A DNA stretch of 64,000 nucleotides from Brachionus manjavacas (GCA_019054805.1 JAHQIY010000004.1:8006501-8070500); one strand, 5' to 3'. Positions 47,075-59,056 are shown, counted from the stretch's first letter. Translations and numbers: made by a program. Notes: generated from the letters alone by a model not told the origin.

Positions 47075-49285
47075 CTATCCATAGTGTTGAGCACCTTTGC
47101 TTTCTGCCAAGCATGCATTCTGTTGACCACTTGTTTTACAATTGCTGTTTAAAAGAGTGCTGGCCAATTTTGGATGAGATTTCATGCACCATTCTTTTGC
47201 CTTGGGGTCAGAAAATCTTGCATCTTGCTCACATTGGCTCGAACTTGATGCCTTACCTGACTTTGAACCCTTCTGCGATCCATACTTCTGAAAAGGCGAA
47301 TTTCTATTAATAATGCTATTAAAAGCCATATTAAACATGCTACCAAAACTTTCGCCACCATTACTGAAACACAAATTGTTCGGACTTGTAGAATCTATTG
47401 ACGAAGTGCTTGAAGAGGGCATAGACCCGGGCTTGGTCAATATACTCGATATTGAATTGATCAAGCTTCCATTCGGATTTGTGTAATTTATGTTATTTAT
47501 GGTAACTGTTGAGCCATTGTACTCACTGGGAGGAAAACAACTTGGCGCTGACGGCGCACACAGGTTGTTTTGTGCTTGATTGATCGAGTCCAGAAGTGAC
47601 GTAACAGACTCGTTGTTCAACGATTCAGGCAGCATTGAAGACTTGATGTAGTTGCTGTTGCTGGTCTGCATTGGCACAAAGTCTGAGAATTGTAGATTAG
47701 AACTGGATGGTGGATAATTGCAGAGATTAAAATTTTCATGCTTGGTGCTTTCGGGAATGTTGTGAAATTTGCTCTGGGAATTGTGTCGACTTAATGCCGA
47801 ATTTTTGCCAACACAACCACTATCAGATTTTATTTCGTCAACAAGAAATCCATCACCAGACCGCACAGAATTTTTGGTCACTATTGGAGGTGGGGTATCA
47901 CAGCGCTGCGTTTGGGCATTTGGCGACAAAAAGTCACTTTGCATGCTCTCTTGGTTACAATTTACGCAAATGCTGCACTCGGTCATGCCCGGGTCATTGA
48001 ATCCAGCAAAACTGTGCGAACATGGAATGGCAAAGCTTGGCTCAAAGTATTGATAGGTGTTGGCGCTTGGAGGGTTTAGGAAATTTTGATTTATGTAAGT
48101 GTCACTTTGAGCCATTGGCGAGTACATGCTCGGATAGTAGCGATTGTACTCGCAGTTGTTAGTCTGGTACGGGCTGAAGTAGTTGTTGTTCAGGTCAATA
48201 AATTTGGACTCTTGTTTCGGAAAATAGGAGTAATAATTTGAAAAGTTGTTTGTTTGAGGCTGTTTGCACACATATCTTGAATTCATGGGATTTTTGTCCG
48301 CATAGTTGTAAATGTCCATGTTGGGCAAGTATTGCGGACATGTTTGCAAGTTGAAGGGAGAAAATTTGCATTTGTTTTGGTCGAAATTTTTTGGATAAAA
48401 GTCGCATTTTTTGGCGCCATGTTTGTCTTTTTTGACCAGTTGAATTCGCTCATCCAAATTGACCATTTTGATGGATTCTTCCTGAAGCGAGTTTTTGCTC
48501 TTTAGCTTGGATTTTGTATTGCTGCTGCGATTTCTTTTGTTGGCAAACCAAGCTTTGACTTGATTTTCGCTAATTTCGCCCTGTTCGGCCATGAGCTTTC
48601 TCTCTTCGTCCGTAGGATACGGATTGAGTATGTTGGCCTCGAACCAGTCCTTCATTATTTTGGTCGCTCTTTCAGGCAAAGCTTTGGCTCTTTTTATTTT
48701 TATTTGCTCCGGCATTAGGACTACATCGGCTGGTTTTTCACTGGCACTGTCCGACTTGCGGATTTGTCTATGCTTTTTAGAAATGTAGTTTGATTCAGCC
48801 ATAGGTTGCATTTTTTCCAAGACCATGTCGACCTCTTCGTCATCGAACATGTTCTCGGCATCATTCGGAAGATCAAGCGGACTCTTGCGAACAACTGCCC
48901 TCTTTCGTTTGTTCAAGTGGGCCATATTTTTTTCATTGGTGATGTCATCAATGGAGCCAATCTTTCGCTTCTGAGACTCGTCCAACTCTTTAGCACAGCC
49001 TATGACTTTGTCCTGGATCAGAGGTGACTTGGCAGTCTCATCTTTGAAGCAGGGTTCCTTGGCCAGGCTGCCTAAGGCAAATGTTTGGTCCTGTACAATT
49101 GAGCGCTCTTTTTCAAAGGGCTCCGAGTCGAACTCATGCTCAGCTGTCTCGATGGAAAGCAAATTAGGATCTATGAAAGACTTGTCACCTGACTTTTCGT
49201 CATCAAAAAGTTCAGACTTGTCTTTGTGAGGATTTTGTAGGTCCGGAATGGCGAATTCATCGCGAATTTCACAAGTACTTAGCAT
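47075..49285 (-). CDS. TALE-class homeobox transcription factor, single exon
   Basis: 736 aa in one exon. The homeodomain lies at residues 196-258 (about 48700-48512): LPERATKIMKDWFEANIL, NPYPTDEERKLMAEQGEI, then NQVKAWFANKRNRSSNTK. The PYP in the extended helix 1-2 loop marks the three-residue TALE insertion, and recognition helix WFANKR has Ala at position 50. It matches none of MEIS, PBX, TGIF, IRX or MKX cleanly and has no MEIS/PBC box. The NKRNRSxNT end recalls spiralian-specific TALE (SPILE) proteins; that is inference. Before the domain the protein is acidic, with basic patches (KRKRAVVRK); after it come about 480 residues rich in Asn, Ser, Tyr and Pro, typical of a disordered regulatory tail. 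Nuclear DNA-binding role predicted. Overlapping plus-strand ORFs are shadows. Confidence 0.9.
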   Translation of the reverse strand: MLSTCEIRDEFAIPDLQNPHKDKSELFDDEKSGDKSFIDPNLLSIETAEHEFDSEPFEKERSIVQDQTFALGSLAKEPCFKDETAKSPLIQDKVIGCAKELDESQKRKIGSIDDITNEKNMAHLNKRKRAVVRKSPLDLPNDAENMFDDEEVDMVLEKMQPMAESNYISKKHRQIRKSDSASEKPADVVLMPEQIKIKRAKALPERATKIMKDWFEANILNPYPTDEERKLMAEQGEISENQVKAWFANKRNRSSNTKSKLKSKNSLQEESIKMVNLDERIQLVKKDKHGAKKCDFYPKNFDQNKCKFSPFNLQTCPQYLPNMDIYNYADKNPMNSRYVCKQPQTNNFSNYYSYFPKQESKFIDLNNNYFSPYQTNNCEYNRYYPSMYSPMAQSDTYINQNFLNPPSANTYQYFEPSFAIPCSHSFAGFNDPGMTECSICVNCNQESMQSDFLSPNAQTQRCDTPPPIVTKNSVRSGDGFLVDEIKSDSGCVGKNSALSRHNSQSKFHNIPESTKHENFNLCNYPPSSSNLQFSDFVPMQTSNSNYIKSSMLPESLNNESVTSLLDSINQAQNNLCAPSAPSCFPPSEYNGSTVTINNINYTNPNGSLINSISSILTKPGSMPSSSTSSIDSTSPNNLCFSNGGESFGSMFNMAFNSIINRNSPFQKYGSQKGSKSGKASSSSQCEQDARFSDPKAKEWCMKSHPKLASTLLNSNCKTSGQQNACLAESKGAQHYG

Positions 49286-50370
49286 TTTATTATGTTCTTA
49301 ATAATAAGCTTGCAAAGCGATCATCTATTTAAGATTAGTTAAGATTAGAAACCAAGTAGGGAACTTGAATTTTTGAAATGTTCATTCACTCTTTTAGATT
49401 TGTTCATTTATTTAGCTGTTTTGTTTGGGATTTTTATGGAAATTTTAAGTGCTTAAGCGTTCTAAATTTGAATAGTTCTATCTGAATGTTCAGCAACGCT
49501 TTAAAGTTTGCTTTGTTTTTTGCATAAAAAGTTTAGAGACCGAATGATTATTTATTGAATTCATTCAAAATGGATTGACTAACAATGAACAATTTTTATT
49601 TAGCTTGAAAATTATCTAGATTGAACTAGGACTGTTATAAAAAGTGGATTGTGTACAATTTTATTTGGTGAAATTAGAAAAAGATTCAAAAAAGTTTATG
49701 AGAATTCAAATTTTTTTTTTTTTTGATTTTAAATTTTGAATTTTTTTTCTAAAAATATGTTTTAAAGATTATTTTTAATAAAACTGAGCGAGTTATTAGT
49801 TTAGTTTAAAAAATATGCGCATTTAAAATATTTAAATTTTAAGCGACCTTTTCGTTTCTTTTAAGTGCACTTTCAAATTCTTTCATTCATTCCTACTTTC
49901 TTAAAAAAAATCAATTATCGACTAATTAAATTTAACATCCAGTTTAAAAATTTTAAAAATTAAATATTTTTTAATATACTAATTAATTAGGCTGCTGTTT
50001 TTTCTTAACCAACTAATTGAAAATTTTTAGCTATTTTAAGGGCTATACAAAATAGAAATCTTTAGAATTTTTATTAAATGAATTAATTATTAAAAGAATA
50101 TTCAATTGGATTTTTAAAATTCAAAAATTAGGTTTAGCAACTGAATCAGATAGATTATTATGATTAAATAAAACTTTGGTCACTATTTATATCGTTCTTT
50201 TCTTGGTCTTCATCGCTATATTAAAAATCACCTTTATAAAAATTTATATTTTAATTTATTTTTAATTTCAAGAAACTCAAAACTTTATTACTTATTTGAA
50301 TTTCTAATTTTTGACTTGAAATTGGTAAACCACGTCCTTTGTCACGATAGGAGGCTAAAAAAAATTTAGA
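49286..50370. promoter_or_regulatory. Upstream region of the homeobox gene
   Basis: 1.1 kb AT-rich gap that should contain the minus-strand promoter of the homeobox gene. No distinctive motif or gene seen. Confidence 0.3.
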
Positions 50371-50670
50371 GCCCGTATAGCCGAATGGTTTGCGTGTTAG
50401 TCATGCAAGCAGAGGATCGAGGGTTCAAAACCCGCTTAGGGTGAAAAAATCTTCAAAACATCTTTGCAATACGAGGCGAATGTTCAAACCTCTTTCATCA
50501 TAAAAATAGGGGGACCAGTTTCGACTGGGAAATAATTGCGGTGTAGATGATCAACTCGATGCAGTAGCCTTTGTGTCAGATCGTAGCCGTTGCTCAAAAA
50601 GGTACTTGAAAAGAAGATGAGCGCCTCCCCATTTTCCACTAGGATAGAATAAGGACAATTAAAAAAAAAT
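50371..50670 (+). mobile_element. tRNA-like unit with body and A-rich tail, SINE-like
   Basis: 50371-50443 resembles a decayed tRNA. TAGCCGAATGG fits the A box, and GGGTTCAAAACCC fits the B box and T-loop. TGCGT-GTTAGTC-ATGCA folds as an anticodon arm with T33 and TAG as anticodon, but with a pyrimidine at position 37. The acceptor pairing is only partial (GCCCGTA against TTAGGGT). It continues into a GC-richer body of about 220 nt, including a possible hairpin (ACCAGTTTCGACTGG), and ends in an A-rich run near 50660-50670. That order (tRNA-like head with pol III boxes, unrelated body, A tail) is the layout of a SINE. Only one copy is in the window, so a single tRNA pseudogene is not excluded. 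Confidence 0.5.
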
Positions 50671-52354
50671 TTAAACTTAAGGGTCTAAAAATAAATAACC
50701 CTCTTTAAAAGTTGTAGTTTTTCCAAACCCAAATATTCATTGATAAAATTTTAATGTTTTTTTAAATGGTTTGTCAATAAATTTTCTTATAGATCTTAAA
50801 ATTTACTACACTCTGGTGTATTTTTTTTATATTAAAAAAAGGATTTGTCAATTTTTTTAATATTATTTATTTTAGTATTTTTTTTCAGACTTTATTCATA
50901 TTAAATATAGCTAAAATTCAAAAAAATAAAACCATTGATTTGTTCAGAATTTTGTAGAACATCTTTAATCAGAACATAATTTTAATCTTTTCGCCTAATT
51001 AATAGACAATTAAAAATTCAAATAAAAAAATTTTATTTAAGGCTCCAAATTCAAAACGTCCACACTATCTCCAGAATCGATTTTCGACCACAAATTCGAA
51101 TTCTACGTACCTGAAAATCCCAAAAACCGTATTAAAAAAACAATTTTTTTGACCACCACCTCTCAAAGTCTTTATTTTTGAGTGCATGGTGCTTGTACTC
51201 TGAAGGAAAATTCTAAGGCAAAAAAAAAATATATCAAATAAAATGTACCTATATTCTGAAGGCGGATAATCTACTATAGAGTGTGTTGAGTTTATATAAA
51301 TTTGGCTTCGTTCATGTTTTACTACAGGAAAAACCATCAAAAAAGTTTCATTTTTTAATAAAAGCGAAACTAGTCCTCCAAAATACCATTTATCCCATTT
51401 TTTTATTTCAGATTCTGAAACTAGAGAAAATTCTGTACAAAACGTTGAGAGTAGTTTTTTATTTTTTCTTAGTTTTTTGAATTTTTAACCCAAAATTCAC
51501 CTTTATTTTGCTAAAATAACATTTACACTCTATTTTCTATTAAATTTAGACAAATATTAAAAGTTTTTAATTTTCAAATTTATTTTATTAATTTTATTAA
51601 AGTCAGATTTTACTTTGAATTTATATCTTTTAATTTTCCAAAGTCAGTGACAATTCTGGCTTAGACATTATTTTTTTCTCTTAAAGTCAAAAAATTAATT
51701 ACCAAGAAATTAGAAGTTATTTACGATGTTTCGCTCATTAGCTACAGTTAGTTGTTAAAAATATCAAGTAAATAAGGTTGACTTTTTCTTTTAGTTAACC
51801 ATGGGAAAACTTCATTTTTTAATTTCTTGATTGTTAAAGTCTACTAAATATTTGGTAAAATTCGGTTAAAAAGAATTTTTACAAAATTTTGAACACCCCT
51901 TGTTTTGAGTTTTTTGATATTTATTTTTAATCTAAAGGAGCTTTAGCTCGACATAAGTAAACAAATAAATAATAATTAAGAGAACATTTTTTACAAAAAA
52001 AATTATTTATTGAATAATTTATTAAATATATTGATCTAGGTGGTATCTGATCGACTTCCAAAATGATTTGCATTGAAAGATACAAATTCAGAACATTTGC
52101 TTTTAGGTCTAGCTTCTTATCATTTTTTAATGATTTTGATTACTAGGACGGCTATCGATTTATAAAAGCTTAATAATTCCTTTCTGTCCATCTTTTATAT
52201 TCTTCTCCAAATAAACTTCGATTGAATCAAATAAATTTCTTTTTCAAAATAAGAAAATTTTAACTTAATTATGAAATTTTAAAATTTTTATTTCACTTCT
52301 ATTAAATGAATAAATATAAAAATAAGTCGACATCTTTGAATTTTAAACATTAAA
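50671..52354. other. AT-rich interval upstream of Cactin with a dispersed repeat
   Basis: A dispersed repeat at about 51050-51290 shares AAATTCGAATTCTACG plus C-rich and A-rich runs with 10.24 kb. No gene is recognised. The last 200 nt lead into the Cactin start. Confidence 0.4.
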
Positions 52355-55300
52355 ATGGGCAAACATAAAAAGGAAAAAAAATCCAAAAAAGACAAAAAAG
52401 ATAAGAAAAAGGATCACAAGAAAAAAAAGCAGAGATCAAGATCGCCTGCTTCATCTAGTCACTCGTCACGATCATCTTCTTCGTCACGTTCGTCATCGCC
52501 AGATACCAAGTTAAAATCCACCAGAAAAACTGAAACTCTGGATGATTTATTTAAAAAAAGTGAAGCCAATGACATGAACTGGCATCTAAATCAAAAAAGT
52601 GAAACACTTCTTTTCGACCAATTTAAAGAGCCGGCTGACAAGCAATCCGAAACTTTTATTTGGCGAAAAAAAAACCAAAAATTTGGTTTGGACAAACTCG
52701 AGCCAGAAAAATATTTAATCATTAACAAACTCAAACAAGAAGAGACAAAAGTGAAAAAAAAAAAATTTTAAATTTAAAAAAAAATTCAATTTAAATTTAG
52801 AGGGAACTTGAAAAATTAGAAAAGCGCAAGAAAGAACGAGAACGTGAAAGAGAAGAACGGAACAGGGAACGAGAATTTCTACAGCGTCAAAAAGAAGGTG
52901 AATACCACAAACAATGGGAAAAGCAAGAGGACTCGGTTAGCTAAAATTTGATAAAAAAATATTAAAAAAAATTTTTTTTATTTTTTTGTTATATCTAAAA
53001 AAAAATTATTTAAATTTTAGTTTCAATTAAAACAAGTTAAGCTCCGGTCTAAAATACGCATTGAAGAAGGCCGAGCCAAACCAATTGATTTGCTTGCCAA
53101 ATACATTAACAGCGAAGATGATGGTCTGGCCATTGAAATGCACGAGCCTTACCTTTACCTGAATGGCTTGACCATTCGTGATTTAGAAGATTTGTTAGTT
53201 GATATAAAAGTTTATTCGGAATTAGAGAATGGTCAGAATTCGGATTATTGGCAGGACATAACAGTGGTAGCTGAGGACGAATTGAAAAGGCTTCAAACAA
53301 AGGCAAAGGTATCCAAAGACACGTCTGGCGAAAGGAGAGAAGATATAAACGAATCGGTGCTACAGGATGTTACTTCGCTTTTTAAAGGAAAGTCTTATGA
53401 ACAACTGGTTAAATTGGAAGAGTCAATTCAATTGAAGTTGAATCAAGAGAGCACTTTGGACGTGAACTACTGGGAGACTTTGCTTGGTCAACTTAAGGGT
53501 CACATGGCAAAAGCCAGACTAAAGGAAAGACATAAGAAAAATTTGAAAAAAAAAGCCGAAAACTTAAAAAAAGAACAAGGTATTGACAATCGTCCAAAAT
53601 CAATCGCTAAACTGAGTGATGTAGCGCCCAAAATTGACACCAAAAAGTACAAAAACGAAATGGAAATAAACATTGATGACAGTGACGAAGATGATTTTGA
53701 CAAGCAAGAAAAACGAGATGAACTCGACCAAGCTGAAGAGACTGATAAAATAACTGATGCACTTCAAGATTATACAATAGGAAACTATTCACCTGTTTAT
53801 TTGAGTCTAGAAGAACTACCAAACGATGCTTTTATTATAAGTCAAGTGGAGGATGATAAAAGATTGGAGATTAAAAGGTCTCAAATGCTGCATGGATCTG
53901 GTAAACCAAGTATAGAGGACGAATTTGAGAGAAAGTTGCACGAGTCTATGAATTATGAGCCAAGCGAAGATGATCTTAAAAATTCCGATTTCCCCGAGTC
54001 CAAGTCTGAAGCCGACGAAGTAAAAATTGAGCAAAAATATTCATGGTCAGACAAGTACAGACCGAGAAAGCCGCGCTATTACAACCGAGTGCACACTGGG
54101 TATGATTGGAATCAGTACAATAAGAAGCACTATGATATGGATAATCCACCTCCCAAAACAGTTCAAGGATATAAATTTAATGTAAATTTTAATTTTTATA
54201 ATGTACGATGATGCTTTGCTTTTTTCTTACAACAATTTACGTAAAATATTGAAAATTAGCCAAATATTAATTTTATGATTAAGATTTTTGTATATTATAA
54301 AATCAAGTTCCTAATTCAGTTAACTTTTAAAATATTCAAAATTCATCTAATTTTACGTAAAATCTTGTAAAATAACCATTTTTTACTTTATTTTGCGCAA
54401 GTTGTTGTAAAAAAAACAAAACTTCAATGTATTACAAAAACGTTTTTTTTTTTAATTTTTTGCCCTCATTACATAAAAAATATAAATTAACCCTATTAAA
54501 AAATTTAATGCGGCAGAATGCCTTATTTTTAGAGAAGCTTTATTAAATTTTTTTTATTTGGCTAAATTTTATTTTTCATTTTAATTTATGAAATTTTATG
54601 TCCTCGAGAAAAATTTTGAATTTGAATTCTAAATATAATAAAAACAGAATATAAATTAAAAGAATTCAATAAATTACCAGTATATACCACCTAAATCAAG
54701 ACTCCTTCTAAACAATTTGCGTATTTTTTATATGTATACTTTTTAAAGGATTTTTTCGGATGCCTTAATAAGGTAAATTGAAAAAAACAAATGTGACAAT
54801 TTACAGAACTGTTTTTTAACTTTTTGGAGAAAAGTTATTGAGTTTTTTAATTTATGAACAACAAAGATTGTTTTGCTAAAAATTCAAACTATAACACTAA
54901 ATTTAATTAAGAAAAGAATAACTTTTAATTAAATACTTAAAATCAAGTTTTTATATCCTCAATGGATTATTAAAGTAGGCTTTTTTTAATTCCAGATAAA
55001 AACTAATTCTTTTTATGAATTTAATTTTGATTCTAGTTAAGTAATAAGTGGACTAAATTTTGACCAAATTAAATGGAAAATCTCTTAACTTTTGTTTGAT
55101 TTAAATTTAATTATTTTAGATATTTTATCCGGATTTAATTGATAAAACTAAAACTCCAAAGTATTCAATTGTAAGTGTTCAAATTCATTAAAGAAACTTA
55201 ATTAAAAAAATTTGTTTAGACTGTTTGTAGTGACAATAAAGATTTTGCCATGCTAAGATTTCATGCTGGTCCGCCTTATGAAGATGTAGCATTCAAAATA

Positions 55301-55408
55301 ATAAACAGGGAATGGGATATTTCATATAGACACGGATTTCGAAATCAATTTCAAAATGGAATATATCAGCTATGGTTTCACTTCAGGAAATGGAAGTACA
55401 GAAGATAA
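52355..55408 (+). CDS. CACTIN: Cactin
   Basis: Conserved nuclear protein needed for pre-mRNA splicing, first found in flies as a partner of the I-kappa-B protein Cactus. Exons 52355-52750, 52801-52935, 53021-54181, 55120-55170 and 55220-55408 sum to 1932 nt in frame (643 aa). The N-terminus is Lys-rich (KKEKKSKKDKK) with an SR-like block (RSRSPASSSHSSRSSSSSRS). The middle contains the family signature RAKPIDLLAKYINSEDD, AIEMHEPYLYLNGLT and a charged coiled region, then an acidic linker. The C-terminal domain is very conserved: KYRPRKPRYYNRVHTGYDWN, then IFYPDLIDKTKTPKYSI and FHAGPPYEDVAFKIINREW, ending FHFRKWKYRR. Two donors are weak (GTGAAA, GTTAGC), yet the joins restore the expected protein exactly. 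The 0.94 kb intron 3 is unusually long for this gene. Confidence 0.95.
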
Positions 55409-56482
55409 ACTAGAAGTTAAATGATTTTTGAATAATTCAAATATTTTGTTTAAATGTAAATTATATAAGTGATTTTCTCTTTAAAGATTTTGAATAAAAA
55501 TGGGCTCTAGGACTCCCATTTATTTATTTTAACACATTAAAGAATAAATTTATTGTGAAAAAATCCAATTTTTATTTAAAGTAAATTTATAAGTATATAG
55601 TTTTTCTTTAAATCATAGACGAAAAATTATAAAAGTTTTTGTCTGAAATTCAGTTATGAAATTTTTTTTATTTTCAACTTAAATTCTTGACAGGTGTATG
55701 TCTCTTTGATTTGGGCATATCTTAGTAACTCGTTTTATCATTTATCAGGAAAAATTAAAAATTCGATTTAATTTAGTTGAGCTAATATATTGAAATACAA
55801 AAAATGTATTTTTACAGGAATGACTTAATAGCAAAAAGACAAGAATAGTTCGCTGAATCAGGAATTTTAAATAATTTAATAATTGAGGAGGATAAATGGA
55901 TGATAAACAAATCTTGGCGCAATTAGATAATTCCAAAGATTATATGATACAATTTAGTCGGATTCATCAAATTTTTTACTTTAGTTCTGTTCACCTAATT
56001 TTCAGGGAGGTAATATCTGACCAGAAGTTATATAATAATAAAATTTATTACATAACCAAAGAAATTCATAATCATCAGTTTTTAGACTAAATTTTTTTAG
56101 CCATTTTCAAAATTAAAATTTAAAATTTATTTGATTAAATAAAATTAATTAATTTTTAAGATTTTCAATTATTTTAATGATTAAAAATGTTTTTTTACAC
56201 ATAAAAATATGCCCCTGTATTTATATTTTCAATTTTCAATGAAAAAAAATCTTAATTTTGAAAGAATTTGGTTTACTTCAATTGTTGAGAGTTAATAAAA
56301 GCTAGCTTCTTTGGGCAGCCGTAGTGAACAGACTGACCTCTATCTAGAACTTCAAAAGTGAAGATTATTATATAAGATTATCTAGCAAAAAACATTTAAA
56401 AATTGCATTTTTTGATTTTTTTGATTAATGCATCATGATAAGATACGATCTACAGCTTGCTTTTAATCCTCATCATATTATG
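55409..56482. other. Interval between Cactin and a MITE, with a repeat copy
   Basis: The Cactin 3' UTR probably ends near AATAAA sites at about 55492-55540. A partial inverted copy of the 27.9 kb element end lies at about 55990-56088. A 64-codon ORF at 55896 overlaps that repeat and is not treated as a gene. Confidence 0.45.
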
Positions 56483-57120
56483 TACCGTATTTCCTCACTT
56501 AATGTCCTATGGGCAATTAAATGAAACAACTTTTAATTTCCCTGAGAAATTACGCGAAATTTTTGATTTTTTTCAAACATAATTACCCTGGGATATTATC
56601 TGAAACATGATAAATTTATAATGCGATTTTTAAAAGAATTTTTATCAAAAAATTTTTTCAAACATTTTGAGACTGTCAATTTTCTTAGTGACTGCTATTT
56701 TTTAATTTTGCGTAAAAACATTCTTTCGAAATTGGATAACAAAATACTTGAATAGATTTTTTGAATTAGTCTCAAGATTGACTTCTGTTAATCAACATTG
56801 AGAAATTTTTAGTTCAAACAATAACAAATTCGAAAGATCATTTTCAATCATTAAATAAATATTAAAATGCCAAGAGACTTAATTTCCTTGAAAATAACTC
56901 GAAACTAATTTAACAGATAGTTTATTTTTATAAAAAAATTCATGTTAATAAAATACTTAATTTAAATAAAATAATTGTTTCAAATAATATCCTCACCATT
57001 TTTCAGATAATTTCCCAAGGAAATTAGAAAATAAAACAATATTGATTCATAAAATACCCCATAGGATATTAAAACGTGTTTTTTAGTTTTCAGGGGACAT
57101 TAAGAGAGAAAATACGATAT
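56483..57120. mobile_element. MITE with about 25-nt terminal inverted repeats
   Basis: The left end TACCGTATTTCCTCACTTAA (56483...) mirrors the right end, whose reverse complement reads TATCGTATTTTCTCTCTTAA (ending near 57119); both continue TGTCC. Inside, several related AATTTCC(C/T)(T)GAGA / AATTACCCTGGGATA / ATTTCCCAAGGAAAT words lie close to the two ends, like subterminal repeats. No coding sequence. Total length about 640 nt. Superfamily not determined. Confidence 0.6.
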
Positions 57121-57750
57121 CAGAAATATATTGAAGAATTTACTGAAGAATTTTAAGTAGGGTTTAAGATAAACTCTGTAATTTTCTACAATATTTTTTG
57201 TTCATTATAAAATCAAAGGTCTAACCTTTTTACGAACAAAATTTCTAGAATCCCGCTAAATTTGATGATAATTGTTTAAATTATCAGATTGCGCCAAGAT
57301 TCATTAAGCACCCGTTAGATTTTACGGATTCTGACATAAAAAATTCTGCATTTTAACTAATTTGTAATCAATAACGCTAAATAAATATTTAATCAATTTC
57401 GTTCAAATACAACTTTATCATTTCATTTTGCTCTTAAGTTTTGAATTTTTATTTTGATAATGATATATTCTTTAAAATGATTTAAAAGATTAGCATTTGG
57501 AAAAAGACGATAAAAATGATGATAAAAAGATTCAATTATCGGAAAATGTACATTTTTTATAGATTAAAAATTTGACATGTAGGGATTATTAGAAACGTAG
57601 ATAATGAGCTTATTTACATGGGAATAGTTTTATTTTTGAGGCACAAGATTTTCGAAGTCTGTCAAAAAAATGTTATCATCTAAAAATATAAAATTATTGT
57701 ATTAAGTTGGACAAACTGTATTTTTTATTGATTTTTATAAAAAGAAAAAA

Positions 57751-58629
57751 ATGTCTGAAGCCAACGATGGATTTATTTTGGTCAAGTCAAAAAAAAAACA
57801 TCATAAAAACAAAATTTTAAAAAAATCAAATCTATCGAATGTAAACGAGAATTTTCCACTTGATCCAGTCGAAGTTGATGAATTAGTTGCTAAAATAAAC
57901 AAGTTAAAAAATCAGCTAAATTCGCATGACCAAGAGTTATACTCATCAAAAATGCTTTATCATTTAGGAAATGTATTGAATAATTTCTTTTCTGATTATT
58001 CAGTCAAATCAAAGAATAAAATAGTTATCCTATGCTATGGTTTGGGAAGTTTTGATGACAGTGTCACTTCAAGATTCCAATTTGCTTTGTTTTTAATAAT
58101 TATGGATTATTTTAAAGAAAAATTTGATACCGAAATTGAAATTGGAGAAATTTACGACCCTTTGTTCAATTCAAGAGATAAATTTGTGCTGGAAAAAATA
58201 CTAGATTACAAATTTTCTGATTTGAATACAAAATGTATCCGAAAAATCGAAACAAATCCGCAAAATTTAACTTTTGTTTTCATGCCCCATTGCCCTAAAG
58301 CTTTGTATAACAATTTTTTATTTGCCAACTGGACTAGAACTCGTCTAAAAAGTGTTTTAATAATGGGCAACAGTTTTAAAACTATTCAAACGCTAAACAA
58401 TGATGAACATTTTGCCAAAAACTACTGCTTTTTAAATGAAGGTCTAAAATTTCTAATAGAGCAAAAAATAGAATCCAAATGTGAAATGACAAATGCATTT
58501 TATGGTTTGAGCTTTATAATGTTCGAACCAAGCGAAACGGTAAAATTGGCGATCAACTTTTATGAAGAAAACTTTGATATAAAATCACTATTAGAACCTG
58601 TTTATGATCTTAATGAAGAAGTAATTTAG
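57751..58629 (+). CDS. SRRD: SRR1-like protein (SRRD family)
   Basis: 292 aa in one exon. The SRR1 domain spans about residues 90-210: KIVILCYGLGSF, SRFQFALFLIIMDYF, then IYDPLFNSRDK and the family hallmark FMPHCPKALYNNFLFANW, followed by VLIMGNSF. The founding member, Arabidopsis SRR1, acts in circadian and phytochrome signalling; the animal homolog SRRD is poorly characterised, so the biochemical role here is unknown. The basic N-terminus (KSKKKHHKNK) follows an SEANDGFILVKSKK start that also fits the family. The ATG at 57751 follows in-frame stops. AATAAA lies at 58636, 7 nt after the stop. No signal peptide or membrane segment, so probably cytosolic or nuclear. The intronless structure contrasts with neighbouring Cactin and could reflect retroposition or intron loss. 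Confidence 0.88.
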   Translation: MSEANDGFILVKSKKKHHKNKILKKSNLSNVNENFPLDPVEVDELVAKINKLKNQLNSHDQELYSSKMLYHLGNVLNNFFSDYSVKSKNKIVILCYGLGSFDDSVTSRFQFALFLIIMDYFKEKFDTEIEIGEIYDPLFNSRDKFVLEKILDYKFSDLNTKCIRKIETNPQNLTFVFMPHCPKALYNNFLFANWTRTRLKSVLIMGNSFKTIQTLNNDEHFAKNYCFLNEGLKFLIEQKIESKCEMTNAFYGLSFIMFEPSETVKLAINFYEENFDIKSLLEPVYDLNEEVI

Positions 58630-59056
58630 AAAAGAAATAAACGATTTTAAAAAAATTCTCTTTTAAATAAGTTGTCTCAAGTTAATTTCTGTTTATATTG
58701 CGATGAAAATATATTTTTTTGGTGTTCTTTGAAAACAAACAAAATAAAATAGACTTTTTCTGTTGAAATTTTTCTTCTGCGTCAGATATCTTTTTAGTAT
58801 AAAAAATTAAATGTGACAAGACAGTCAACAAAAAGAGAAGAATATTCGATGTGATTTTTTTTTAAAAGGTTTTTTGAAATTTGAATAAAAAAAAATTATA
58901 TTTTCGAATCAAAATATTTTAAGAAAGGCAATACAAAACTTCCATCAGATTTGGAAACTGCCTCCAAAAAATCCAAAAATGTATTAGTAGTGTAAATTAT
59001 TAAATAGTAAAAAGAAAGCTGATAACTTCAAAAGGTACAAAATTTGATAAGGTTCA

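Noticed and set aside
47769-49229. Several plus-strand ORFs across the homeobox gene
   Set aside because: Shadows of the 736-codon minus-strand gene; their translations have no family signature.
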